DNA from: Parelaphostrongylus tenuis
Lineage: Eukaryota > Nematoda > Chromadorea > Rhabditida > Metastrongylidae
Direction: 5' to 3'
Length of the DNA stretch: 64,000 nucleotides
Assembly: GCA_019055375.1 (NCBI GenBank)
Contig: JAHQIW010007004.1
Coordinates: 94,979 to 158,978 of the forward strand
Positions 11,090 to 21,683 of the stretch are shown in pieces. The notes beneath the pieces were generated by a model. The model was given only the letters and a program-made list of their open reading frames with translations. It had not been told where the DNA came from and did not search any database. Numbering within the stretch: the stretch's first letter is position 1; each line of letters opens with the position of its first letter. A program made the position numbers and the translations under genes.

Positions 11090-11390
11090 TTCGATTCACC
11101 TTCAATACCCAATATCTGTCAGCGTGATTGGATTCAATGTCGAGACCGACTACCCGCGCCAGGCCGTTGACTTCTGGCGGCAGACAGATGCGCTGTAACG
11201 TAGAAAGAGCGATGAGCAAAATGGGCGTCAGTAGTGTAACGGATAGAGCACGCATTCCCGGTAAGAGTGAGGTGCGGGTTCTAGTCCCGCCTGACGCGAA
11301 AGTTTTGCACATCTGTCTACATCAATGGGTATCTAGTTGTAACATCACCATACCGCTAGGAGCGGTTAAATAAAAAGAATTTCGTTTTAT
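11090..11390 (+). repeat. Family B-related element carrying an intact tRNA-like fold
   Basis: Contains the 11225-11297 tRNA-like module and ends with ACATCAATGGGTATCTAG and an AGCGGTTAAATAAAAAG terminus, related to the B terminus GACCGC..AATAAAATG. Confidence 0.6.
11225..11297 (+). repeat. tRNA-like module with perfect acceptor and T stems
   Basis: 5' GCGTCAG pairs with 3' CTGACGC over 7 bp, and the T arm is GCGGG-TTCTAGT-CCCGC. An A-box-like GTAGTGTAACGG is present. The anticodon arm is not canonical and the same unit recurs at 50.25 kb within the same flanks, so it is treated as a repeat module, not a tRNA gene. Confidence 0.55.
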
Positions 11391-11759
11391 CACAATCATT
11401 ATCGACTGAAAGTATGACTCATTTTACCAGCACAAGTTCGACTGTTGATCACTGCAATCCCTAGCACTGTGTAAATGCCCTTACCAGATCTCACAAACAG
11501 CTCAAAAGGGTGGCAATTATTATCACTTTCGTAATCACTCGCATTATCGAAAGCATATTCACTTTCACTATCATAGTCATTTTCACTATGTTATCATTCA
11601 ACGATGTAGTCTTGGCGCTAAAACAAGAAATTTAGATGATATTTGGAAGATATAGATGTTCTCTTTGCTGAGAATATCTCTGTGAGAAGTTTTTTCAATG
11701 TAATTCCATCAATTCATGATGAAAATGCTCTTTTCCAACCATCTAGGCTAGTCTCCCCA

Positions 11760-12260
11760 TCCATCATGCTGCCTGGAGCCTGCTTTCTCACGAGATTCGC
11801 CGCCTTTCTCACAAAGCGCGACGCCACCATTACAGTAACTGAAGAGATTTGACGCCGCGCAGTAGGGAACAAAACGTCCAACATGGTCCTTAGAGTGACA
11901 ACGAAGCTTCCTGTGGACGGCCGGAGCGCGAGTGATCCTCCGCACTGTTCTTTCCAGCTTCAAATTTTTGCAAACCACTTCCGCTGTCCTTTGTGCAACC
12001 GCGTTAACGACTAAAGTTCCATTAATCTTGTGAGCAGCTTCACTAAGATTTTCCCCTTGGCGCGATTCGTGCATGAGAAGCAAGCAAATTTGCTCGAAAG
12101 ACAACTCCATCTTGAAGCAAGTATTAAATTGAAAACCAAAATGTTCGCAAGAAAACGCTCAACTGAACGACACCATTATCATGCAACTTTAATTAGTTCT
12201 GCTTAATAGAATTGGTATTTGTTGCTTTGTGCCAAAACCTAATAAAATTTTAGCTAATCT
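11760..12260 (-). pseudogene. Mariner transposase N-terminal relic
   Basis: Minus-strand translation starts MELSFEQICLLLMHESRQGE and continues NLSEAAHKINGTLVVNAVAQ, the helix-turn-helix region of mariner transposases. The frame then breaks and the C-terminal DDE part is absent. Upstream 12110-12260 carries a mariner-end-like AACAAATACCAATT block. Dead copy. Confidence 0.7.
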
Positions 12261-12360
12261 CGCATCTCACATATTATGGCTAGTCATCGAGAATTTTGAT
12301 AGCTGCGGTATTCAAACATGTATTAAAAAGAACATAGAAAATGTACTATTCGGCTATGAT

Positions 12361-13060
12361 GGGACAAATGAAAGACGGATCTCATTCGCTGAGAGGAAAT
12401 TTTCATAGGAGTGTTTGTAACATTCGAAAGCTGAGACTTCAGGCTACAGCCCCATGTCGCTGCTTTTCGAAAAAGACTTTTCCTGGAGCTGCTACAGAAG
12501 GAGATTTCTTGCGTTGCAGACGCGCATATTTTTCGTCAAAAAGGCTCTTCACTTGAACTTTTAGTAATCATATCGATAGCGTAATACATTTCGATTCCAA
12601 TGCTTATAGTCTAAAATTCCCGTTTCTCTGCAACACAACGGGCACGATAATTTGAATTTGCGTGTGTGAGCAAGGGTTCTTTCGCCAATTCACGTGTCTG
12701 CGTATGAGTTGGCCACGTGAACTGCTAACGCGATACTTCTCTGCGCGTCCATTTGCCCAAAAAATCAACGGTCATCGCGTTGCGCTGAAAACGGTCTTTT
12801 CAAAATATAAGCACGGTGTCGGAATCACAAACGACTACGCCACGAAATAACTACTAACAGTCCAAAGAAAGAGCTCTGTCCGAAGAGAAGTATGCACGTC
12901 CGTAACGCAAAAAATCTCTATCTCTAGCATTGTCAAGAAAAGTCTTTTTCAAAAACCGGCGACGTGAGCTGCAGCCTGAAGTCTCAGCTTTCCAGTGGTC
13001 ACTAACACTCCCATGAGAAGTTTCCTCTTCAGCGAATGAGATCGGTCTTTCATTTGTCCC
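12361..13060. mobile_element. Family G element, copy G2
   Basis: Begins GGGACAAATGAAAGACGG and ends with its inverse (CGGTCTTTCATTTGTCCC). Arms are about 200 bp and pair over most of their length. Total 700 bp. Reading frames in the arms are repeat artefacts, mirrored in the two arms. Confidence 0.75.
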
Positions 13061-13289
13061 CTCGTAACCACAGAGAATCCATGAAAAACTGAAGCACATA
13101 CCGGTGCGATATTGGCAATGTCCTCATTAGGCTCGCGTGGATCAATGTAAACGAACGGTAGCTCCATCGGATTTGTTGAAAGTCCTGGAAAAAAATTCGC
13201 TTGTTTTGTGGTGAGAATCCAACACTTGCAAGAAACGCGGATTTGAGACCATAAAACCGACTTCCACTTTCGGAAGTTAATTCTAGATA

Positions 13290-13815
13290 AGTTCCTAAGA
13301 GAATTGAGTGGTAAAAACACGACCTCAGGCGGGAATCGAACCCACGTTCCATCCTATCCGGGGATGCGTGCTCTACCACTACACCACTAAGGCACATTTG
13401 CCCGACCACCCATTCTTCAACATCTCAATGTTAGCTATCAGCCACCAACCTTTGACAGGTTTGGTCGGGTATGCGATTTCGCTTTATAAAACCAGATGAG
13501 CTGACAGCTATTCTAATGATTAATACTCGATATTGATAGTATTTTTTGGTGCATTTCGCATTTTTTATGATGTTTTGGATATTCTTAAGAGAACTGAGTG
13601 GCGAGCAAAAATACGACCTCAGGCGGGAATCGAATGAGTGGTCGGGCAAATGTGCCCCAGTGGTGTAGTGGTAGAGCACGCGTCCCCGGATCGGATGAAA
13701 CGTGGGTTCGATTCCCGCCTGTGGTCGTGTTTTTGCTCACCACTCAATTCTCTTAGGAATGTCCAAAACATTATAAAAAGTGCGAAATGCACTAAAAATA
13801 CTATCAATATCTAGA
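13290..13815. repeat. Family C element cluster with tRNA-like modules
   Basis: A minus tRNA-like copy at 13320-13392 and a plus copy at 13653-13727 (GGTTCGATTCCCGCC) are separated by the family core (GACAGGTTTGGTCGGGTATG). From 13520 to 13815 inverted arms of about 110 bp (AGTATTTTT..GCATTTCGCA with inverse TGCGAAATGCACTAAAAATA) enclose the plus module. Confidence 0.75.
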
Positions 13816-13849
13816 TAAGTTCAATAGGTTGAAGTGGGTTAAGTGGGTT

Positions 13850-14370
13850 CAATGTCGATTAGTGACTACCCACGCCAGACCGTAGGCGGTTGGCTGTCGA
13901 CAGATAACGCGTTGTAGCGTAGAAAGAGGGGTGTGCAAAACGAGTGCCCGGTGGTGCAACGGTTCAGCACACGCTCCCAGATGAAGTGAGATCTGGGTTC
14001 GATTCCCGGCTCGCGCAAACGCTTTTGCACACCACTCTCATATTATTCGGTTTATTGTGACATCATACCACCGCAATACGCGGTCAAATAAAACAAATTC
14101 TGATTCTAGCGAAAATCATCTCAATTGACCGCCGATTGGGGTGTTATGATGTCTAGATAAACCCAATGATGTAAAGTGGTGTGCAAAAGCGTTTGCATCA
14201 GCCGGGATTTGAACCCAGATCTTACTCTTTCCGGGAGCATGTGCTAAACCGTTGCACCACCGACGTTCGTTTTGCACTCTACTCTTTATACGCTACAATG
14301 CGTTATCTGTCAACAGCCAGCCGGAAAGAGTAAGATCTTGGTTCAAATCCCGGCTGACACTAACGTTTTT
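13850..14370. repeat. Family B elements, two copies
   Basis: The right half at 13850-14100 (spacer GGCTGTCGACAGATAACGCG, plus tRNA-like with GGGTTCGATTCCCGG, then GCACACCACTC and GCGGTCAAATAAAA) is followed by a left-end copy from 14120 with a minus tRNA-like module and then a plus scrap. Confidence 0.7.
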
Positions 14371-14749
14371 GCTAATTTTAGCGTAGAAATGGCCGAAATG
14401 TAAGCCGTCAAATAAAATTATTAACGAAAGCTCATTGAAAAAACATGTACAGGACAGCATCCAAGCAACAAAGCAAATCGAATGTGAATCATAGATAGTA
14501 TTTTTGCTCAATAAGAAAGGCTTTCCAGAAAACCAAACTATTATTAAAATCGTCGAGATATTTCTTTCCAAAAAATTCTAGAAGTTTGACGAGAAGCTCT
14601 TTATCGACGAGAAAGGCTTCCAGATAGTCGTGTACCTTTTTAGACCACGCCGTTCCGTAAAGGTTAATTAGTGCACACTCTTCGTTTTATTAAGGAGAGC
14701 GTGCTCTAACCCCTTGCACTACTAACACTACTAGTCCTCTAGGGGAGTG

Positions 14750-15360
14750 CACATGGCGCAGTGGTTAAAGGAGATGCTCTGCGTCGCGCACGAGGTCAGT
14801 GGTTCGATCTCGCGCCCATGGCTCACCAAGCCATCCATCCCTCTGGGGTCGGTAAATTGATACCAAATTGGTCAATCACCTCAAACGAAGTTTAAAGTAA
14901 AAGACGAATGTCAAGAGTCGTCGAGGCGGAATGACGTAGGAAAACTTTTCCCTGACAGCTGAGTGGCGGCGTCACACGCGAGTGGGTCTTGGTTTGGGTC
15001 GGCAGCCAAAATTTCGTGAACGAGTTTCCCTCATAACAAAGTTTCTGCTAAAATTCAGGCTGTGGTTTTGTTATGTCGTACCGAAAAATTCTCACATCGA
15101 AGTGTTGGTCTTGATAAATTCGGCTTTTCGAATTTGTTTTTTCTTATTGTTTTTTTTTTTTTCGGTCTTCATGGCCTCTCGTCTCATTCATTTCCATTCA
15201 TTTTCATGCTTTTTCATTTTTTCATGCTATCGATCGATGTCAAAGTCTTATTGTGACCATCCCATATCATCGTGCGCAAATGAGAAAAGACGAATGCATG
15301 GCGCATCCATCCAGGGATTGATCAGCGCCGGAAGATTTATCCTTTATTTCTTTTATAGTT
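14750..15360 (+). repeat. SINE family A interrupted by an insertion
   Basis: Head and body at 14750-14910, tail resuming at 15285. The string AAAAGACGAATG occurs at 14899-14910 and again at 15285-15296, exactly flanking the inserted 374 bp, as expected of a target-site duplication. Confidence 0.7.
14911..15284 (+). mobile_element. Inserted unit, arm 1 of a long inverted repeat
   Basis: Contains GCGGAATGACGTAGGAAAAC near its left end, then GTCGTACCGAAAAATTCTCA and TATCGATCGATGTCAAAGTC. The whole unit is matched in inverse at 15364-15711. Apparent membrane-like reading frames come from poly-T. Confidence 0.7.
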
Positions 15361-15363
15361 CAT

Positions 15364-15711
15364 TCTCATTAGCACACGATGATATGGGATGGTCACAGTA
15401 AGACTTTGACATCGATCGATAACATGAAAAAATGAAAAAGCATGAAAATGAATGAGACGAGAGACCATGAAGATCGAAGAAAAAAAAGAAAAATAAGAAT
15501 AAAACAATTTGAAAAGCCGAATTTACTAAGACCAATACTTCGATGTGAGAATTTTCGGTACGACATAACAAAATCACAGCCTGAATTTTAGCGGAAACTT
15601 TGTCAAGAGGGAAACTCGTACATGAAATTTCGGCTCTCACCCAACAAAGACCACCATGTGGCGCCGCCACTCACCTGGCAGGGAAAAGTTTTCCTACGTC
15701 ATTCCGCCTCG
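15364..15711 (-). mobile_element. Arm 2 of the long inverted repeat
   Basis: Inverse of 14911-15284 with few mismatches. The roughly 80-bp loop between the arms is the tail of the host SINE. This arm is also the first unit of the tandem array that follows. Confidence 0.7.
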
Positions 15712-16750
15712 AAGACCATTGTAAAATTCCTTCGGGACCACCATTCTTTATTGTAAATTCCCTTCGGGACCACCTTTCCTTATTGCAAATTCCCGTCGGA
15801 TCCGCCATTCTTCATTCTGAGTCGATAGAACGAAAATTAGCATGAAACTAGGGAAAAACAATGAAAACGTATGGGAACTGAAGAGAAGAGGGACCATGAA
15901 AATCAAGAAAAATGAATAGAACACCAGGCTCGAGATTGAATTCATTAATACTGCAGTGTGGCAATTTTCAATACGACATAACAAAATTACGCCCCAAATT
16001 TTAGCAAAAAGTTCGTTACGGCGGAATCTTGTACAGAGAATTTCGGCTGTCACCCCAACAAAGACCACTTAGGTGTGGCGCCGCCAGTCAGCTAGCAGAA
16101 TACCTTTCTCCCACGTCATGCCGTCGTGACTGCCATTGTAAATTCCCGTTGGGACCACCACTGTTTATTGAGGAATCTCATCGGGACCACAATTTCTTGT
16201 TCTAAAATCCTGTCGGGACCACCACTCTTTGATGAGTATCACCGTTAGGGCCGCCATTGTTCATTGTGAATCGCTAGGATAGAGAATAGCATGAAAATTG
16301 AGAAAGCGTTGAAACGAACGAGAATGGATGAGGTAAGAGATAATGAAAATGAAAAGGAGAAATTAAACATCAAATTCGAAGAACCGAACTTATCAAGATC
16401 AACACATCGATGCGAGAATTTTCGCTACGACATAACAAAATCACAGCCTGATTTTTAGCGAAAACTTTGTTATGTGGTAAACTTGTACGAGAAATTTCAG
16501 CTGTCACACTAACAAAGGCCATTCAGGTGTGATGCCGCCAGTCAGCTGGCTCCGACGTCATTCTGCCTGGACCACCTTTCTTCATTGTAATTCCCCGTCA
16601 GGACCACCATTCTTTGCTGTTAATTCCCGTCAGGACCACCATTCTTTACTGTTAATTCCCGTCTGGACCACCATTCTTTATTGTAAATTCCCGTCGGTAT
16701 CACCACTCCTTACTGCAAATTCCTGTCAGGGCCATCATTTTTCTTTGTGA
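15712..16750. repeat. Composite tandem array with 32-bp minisatellite blocks
   Basis: Alternates degenerate copies of the 15364-15711 unit with blocks of a 32-bp repeat containing GACCACCATTCTTTATTG and AAATTCCCGTCGG. The landmark CGACATAACAAAAT recurs at 15561, 15974 and 16428. The last block (16567-16745) has five clear 32-bp units and a partial sixth. Confidence 0.8.
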
Positions 16751-16759
16751 GTCAGGAGT

Positions 16760-17065
16760 GTCCATGTGGGAACAACAAGGTCAAAGGTCACAAAGAACTA
16801 CTGGGGAGCGCTGATGAGTAGGACTTCAAAAAATTGTTCGCTCTCAATCTGGCTACATTATTATTATTTGAAGGACCAAAATGATGACTGGAGCAGAAAT
16901 TGCGATTGTGACATGCGGAGGATACGGTTATGGTTGTAACAGTGCACGATATGCTATTTTATACAAGTGCTACTAAAGTTAGTTAACAGTTAATGAAAAA
17001 GCTTACATAACTGTAAACAATCAATATATAGGCACCAGGAATAAATTGTGGGAGTGGGGGGGGGG
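16760..17065. other. No feature recognised
   Basis: Unique AT-rich sequence ending in a G homopolymer at about 17057-17070. No coding exon or known repeat found. Confidence 0.4.
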
Positions 17066-17069
17066 GGGG

Positions 17070-17235
17070 GCGCTGTGGCCGAGTGGTTGTGATGCTCGTT
17101 GCGGCGCGCATGGAATCGAGCTCAACCCTCAACGCCATCATTACGAACTCCACTGCGGCAAGCGGGCCGAGTCTGTGATACGTTGAAGGAGGCATACCCA
17201 TGCCAAACCCTCGCACAACAGAAAATGGAAAAGTC
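17070..17235 (+). repeat. SINE family D, truncated
   Basis: Head GCGCTGTGGCCGAGTGGTTG and B-box-like GGAATCGAGCTC. The tail differs from other D copies. Confidence 0.6.
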
Positions 17236-17237
17236 AT

Positions 17238-17470
17238 TGATGATGTAGACGAAGGAGAGGTCTTGCCCCACTCATTCTACAATTCAGAAGCTGCGCCGTC
17301 CGATCTTGGTGTTTTCCGCTTAATGGAACATTCCTGCGTGGATATCAATTCGAGACTTCAATCATGTTGAAGAGGCATGTCAGGAGATCTTGGACTTTTC
17401 AGAGCGTTACACTAGTCCATTCCTATCTTGGCAGCTTAGTTTGGACTTAAGGTGTTAATAGCGTCTACAA
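17238..17470 (+). pseudogene. Mariner transposase C-terminal relic
   Basis: Reads EAAPSDLGVFRLMEHS, corresponding to the mariner block with consensus SPDLAPSDYHLFRSMEHFL, then decays with a stop. The aspartate after SP is lost. Confidence 0.6.
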
Positions 17471-17847
17471 GGATCCATGCTTGTCCTACCTGTCAATGCC
17501 TCCAGGAGGTTCTTTCGGGGTCAGGGGAATGAGACCCATTTTTATTACTGTTTTTAGCTCAATTCCACCCGCTTTTTTATAGACCTCGCTCAAAACGATG
17601 ATACTCTGATAATGATATAACATGCTTGTAGTGTTTTATGCCTAACGTACAGCTTGATAGGCTCTGAACGTGGGCGCTGGGTAGTCGCGGCTAGCTTCTC
17701 AGTATCTTGCGGAAGAGCAGAAGCAGCGCATTTATAGGAGGACTCATACTTGCGGGCGACTGAAATCTGGATCTGGTAATCGTTTTTAGAGAACTAAGGG
17801 TGTGTTTGGATGAGTGGATTAGATCTTCCTAACTGCTTGATTACAAG

Positions 17848-18616
17848 ATTCTGGCCACTTTTACTCGTGAGAATAGGGCTTTGTTAAATTGGCACTGCCA
17901 GGAACAGGTAGCTCATTCACTGAATTCACCCGTGTCTCTAAGAAGCACACGGTCGCTTTGGTTTGCGTTTAATCTTTCTGTCCACTACCTGGAAATGAGT
18001 TACGTGCCCTCACGCTTGACCGTCTTCGGAATCTCCCAGAAAACGATAATGATACACCACGACATTACACCTTTGCATAAATTTGATAACAGAAAATTCC
18101 ATCCTATTTTTTAGGTTTCACAATTCTCGTGCCAGACTTTGTAATTTCTCTGAGAAAAGACTACGTCCTAATCTACCCTCGTAAGTTCGAGTATATTTGA
18201 AAGCTGAAGAGAGGTGAAGCTGCATAATCCGCCAATATCACCGTGGACTTTTTGGAGTTCGAAGCCGCGACCTACGTTTTTCAGCAACCTACACGATATC
18301 AACCCTCAGAAAAGGAGAAATTGAAGTCAGCGGAGGACGTTACGCACAGCAACGGTGCCATTATGGGTAGTTGAAAGAATCCTCGTAACAGCAGGAGATG
18401 CTGGACATTACTAACATAACCCAACCCACTCACAAGCAGCGGGAAAATTCTGCTTTAGATGGTGACACTTTCGTTACAACAACTCATTAAAAAATTCCTC
18501 TTTTCATGTCAGTTGAAATTTCGAAAATCCTTGAACATTTTCTAGACAAGAAACGTGCTTGTACACGAAAATGCTTCATCAGAGTGACGCTCCTGAAGTT
18601 ATCGTACCACGTGTAA
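17848..18616 (+). CDS. Unknown multi-exon gene candidate
   Basis: Candidate exons: 17848-17906 (ILATFTRENRALLNWHCQEQ, donor GTAGCT); about 18115-18180 (acceptor TATTTTTTAG, donor GTAAGT, open in two frames, one reading FTILVPDFVISLRKDYVLIY); 18285-18366 (acceptor GTTTTTCAG, reads SEKEKLKSAEDVTHSNGAIM); 18513-18616 (acceptor TTTCATGTCAG, reads EISKILEHFLDKKRACTRKC, stop TAA 18614-18616). The last two join in phase. The first two do not all agree, so an exon may be missing or two genes may be involved. No family recognised. Confidence 0.4.
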
Positions 18617-18891
18617 TACGTGTAAATAGTTTTCTTTTCTCAAATCCAAAAATGCTAGCTGTTTTGCGATATGATCCGAACTCTGTCTTGACATGTGAAC
18701 CTTCAGTGATTCGCCAGTTGAATGTTTTTGAACATGATTAGACATGGATGTTGCTGATAATAAGCATTTAAGAGGCGTATATGAGCGAATAACAGCGTCA
18801 TAACTCATTTTCTCCGTCTCCTTCAGTCTACCCCGTGCATCAGACCACTGTATTACCCACCTTACTAATTCAGGCCTGACTAGCGTATTAG

Positions 18892-19227
18892 TCAAGGTAG
18901 TTCATCATGCGCACTCTTTACGCATTCTTTTTGGATGTCGGTCTTTTCTTTCCTAGAAGTAGCATTGCAGTTTCGTTTGCAATAACGGGAGAGAGCGTAA
19001 CGCCGGCAAGAGATGTGAACGACGCGAGCCTGGATTCGCATCCAGAGACAGTACAGGTCTTTAATGAGAAATAATTTTCTGCAATTGATATTACCTAGGT
19101 GTCCTTTGACTAAATGTTGAGAAATCAGTTTAGGGCACAACAAGCTTGGTGCCGCACGAGGCACGCCCGAGTGAATGGCGATGGGTAATAACGTCGAGGA
19201 AGCAATGTTCACGACAACGTAAGTTTC
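18892..19227 (-). CDS. Unknown Cys/Arg-rich protein, two 3' exons
   Basis: Exon 19095-19227 (acceptor GTTTACTCAG) reads ETYVVVNIASSTLLPIAIHS. A 36-nt GT..AAAG intron follows, then exon 18892-19058 in matching phase, ending RYCKRNCNATSRKEKTDIQK and a stop at 18892-18894. The intron is very short, and the frame also stays open straight through it, so splicing is not certain. Function unknown. Confidence 0.4.
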   Translation of the reverse strand, partial: ETYVVVNIASSTLLPIAIHSGVPRAAPSLLCPKLISQHLVKGHLGNINCRKLFLIKDLYCLWMRIQARVVHISCRRYALSRYCKRNCNATSRKEKTDIQKECVKSAHDELP

Positions 19228-19438
19228 CTGAGTAAACAATTAGCCAGGTAGGTGAATCGGCAACGAAAAGGAAATTCTCTACAACGTGTCACCGGAAATT
19301 GATCATACCATTTAAAACCTAAAGTCCTACTTTACTTGCAGGCTCGTATTTATAAACTTCCTTAGACTTTATTTTAGAACTTGACCAACAAAAGAGTTGA
19401 GAAAGCTTTGCTGGAGTTATTTCTATATAAAATTTTCA

Positions 19439-19980
19439 GCGCCTGGTTGCGAATTCTGTCATGCAGGAGAATACGAATAAGAGTAGGCGTGAGGTACGTT
19501 TGAAACAATCATATGCGCAATCTTCTCTCTATACATTATTCTTACAAATACATTGTTAACAGCAGGCGCCATGAGAGCGCAAGTCGGTGCGTGGGAGCGG
19601 CACCTCGGTGGCCTCAAATACTATGGTATGCTATGTCATTGCCGAATCACTAACTATTGGCTAGTAGTAGACGGTGAATATTGTCCTGCATTTATCTACC
19701 TTTAATAGCTCTCTTTCCTTCAGCCACCTCGACGGTCACTTCGCCTCATAGAAAGGAAGCTCGCGATGAGTTGACGCTCATGATGCAGCGCCAAAGAATG
19801 CGCCTTACAGAAAGGAAGCTTGCGATGCGTCTGACGCTCATGATGCAGCGCCATGAAATAATGCGCCTCATAGAAAGGAAGCTCGCGATGCGTCTGACGC
19901 TCATAATGCAGCGCGAAGAAATAATGGATGCTCGTTTGGACCTTGAGCTTATACAAAAGAATGCATTGAAACTATCCTGA
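19439..19980 (+). CDS. Small gene with an in-frame 21-residue repeat
   Basis: Exon 19561-19625 (GAMRAQVGAWERHLGGLKYY) joins in phase to terminal exon 19723-19980 (acceptor TCTTTCCTTCAG), stop TGA 19978-19980. The terminal exon carries three tandem copies of a 63-nt unit encoding a Met/Arg/Leu-rich helix (RLTERKLAMRLTLMMQRHEI). An upstream exon 19439-19483 (RLVANSVMQENTNKSR) fits if a GTGAGG donor is used. The protein would be a basic amphipathic coiled coil; no family recognised. A possible AATAAA lies near 20480. Confidence 0.45.
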
Positions 19981-20274
19981 ATGTAGATTTGCAGCAGCTA
20001 GAAATAATGAGAATTGCAATATGACTGCAAGATGATGGTTCAAGCCATTGTTTTCTGTAATGAAAAGACGTTTTTGCACTAGGAAAAGATTCTGTATTTG
20101 TAATGAATTGCTGAAGAATGTCGCGAAATCATATCATATGAAAAGTTGTAACTGTTTGTAGGAGACATCCTCCATGATATAGCAAATTCTGTGTATCTTT
20201 TCTAAAGTAAAATTCACTTAAAATCGCTAATACATCTTGCCATATGTAATCCTCTACTTATTTCAAAATTTCAA

Positions 20275-20755
20275 CTTACACATCTGATACTCGAAGGTCG
20301 GTTGCACTTTCGATTTGTCGCATAACCGTGCATCTCCGATTATTTCCAAAATTCTAATGTACTTCCGATTTTGAACCACTGCCGTTTTCCGTATTTTTAT
20401 TAGAAAATCTCTTTCCTTAACGTTAACTCTAACCCTTGCTAACCTCAATTTTCCGCTTGTCGTGAAGTGAATTTGAGCGAATAAACTATTTGTTTGTCTT
20501 CCACTAAATCTGAATTTGATTTTTTTATTGTTTATGTTGTGTAATATCTGACTGATTTCTTTTTATGTACTTCTGCATTGTTGTCGTTGCACTGTTAATA
20601 TAACGATAAACGATTCTTTGAAGTTCGACACAGAGAAAACTACATAGAGTACCGCTCGGTAAACTAACTGGAACTGCACTCCCAATATCATATTCACCGT
20701 TGAACGTTCACTATATTTGGGGCGAACGTTCACTATATTTGGGGCATCGGCCTCT
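20275..20755 (-). CDS. Unknown exon candidates
   Basis: An exon at about 20275-20440 reads VKERDFLIKIRKTAVVQNRK up to a GTAAGT donor. A separate open stretch at 20520-20690 is readable in two frames, one ending QKYIKRNQSDITQHKQ then stop. Just upstream, GAACGTTCACTATATTTGGG is tandemly duplicated. The relation between the two stretches is unclear. Confidence 0.3.
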
Positions 20756-21317
20756 CGAATTGAATCGGATGTCACACTCTCCGATGAGTTGTTTCTACAT
20801 TTGATGTTTATTAACGAACTTAATGCCTCGATATTCCGGTGCTCTTAATCACTCCATTGTACTCGTCAACTAATACGATCCTTCTACTGCGATATTCTGC
20901 GTTCTACTGCTTTGGTGAATATGCATCGAACACCACAGACGTTTCGTCAGTGAACAGTTTAACAAAGGATGCATAAGTAAAGTTCCAAATGTCGTCTCAT
21001 TTTAGGACCGCAAATCATAGACTATTTTCGAGATTTGTGAGCATTTGTAAAGGCTTCTAGTACTACTCAATAGAGAGCAAATAGAAACCATCAGCAGTGC
21101 ATCCGCATAGGGGGAAATAGCGTCAACCTTCGTTCAAAAAAGTTATCTGTAACTAGAAAAGGTATGAGCGCTTTCAAGGAAATCACTTCCAAGCCAAAAC
21201 ATATTATGCAAAAGTTTCAACGTCAGAATCTAAGCCGCATATCATTTTTTTTCGGGAGCGCATGCTAACCAATTGCACTACTGACGCTACCCTTCTGTAT
21301 CACTTATTCTGCGTCAG

Positions 21318-21451
21318 AAGGCAACGATCCGTCACCAACATCAGTTTTGATCAAAGATCGCCATCAGATAATTGTAGTCTCTTTTGTAGACCTGGAATAT
21401 TCATTTCAAACCTCTCTCGGAATAATGTCATTATGGAATACGGCATGTTAA
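21318..21451 (+). CDS. Possible ligand-gated-channel-like exon
   Basis: After acceptor TTCTGCGTCAG the frame reads NDPSPTSVLIKDRHQIIVVS, then FVDLEYSFQTSLGIMSLWN, to a stop; a GTTAAA donor lies just before the stop. The spacing of hydrophobic, Asp and Trp residues recalls the ligand-binding domain of Cys-loop channels, but similarity is weak and the rest of the gene is not seen. A partial tRNA-like repeat lies just upstream (21250-21300). Confidence 0.3.
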
Positions 21452-21683
21452 ATCACCTAGAAGATATTGTCAAATAAAGAAATATCAATAAAACAAATCT
21501 TCTAAAAAATCTGAGCTAGTGATGTTTATTTTATGAAATTTATGTTGATCTTGGGGATTAAAAAAATGAAAATAAAGCAAACTAAAAAGAGTTTCAATAC
21601 ATTCACCAGCCTTGAACCATTCTCAGGAACAACCTGTCGTTGAAGAGATGTGGATTTTCTTCCGTTGTACGGCGTCAAATGAA

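Noticed and set aside
14982..15401. 139-codon hydrophobic open frame
   Set aside because: It is mirrored by a near-identical frame on the opposite strand at 15353-15670; both are arms of one inverted repeat and rich in poly-T.
19174..19214. ATG followed by a perfect GTAAGT donor on the plus strand
   Set aside because: It overlaps the minus-strand exon 19095-19227, and downstream exons do not join in phase.
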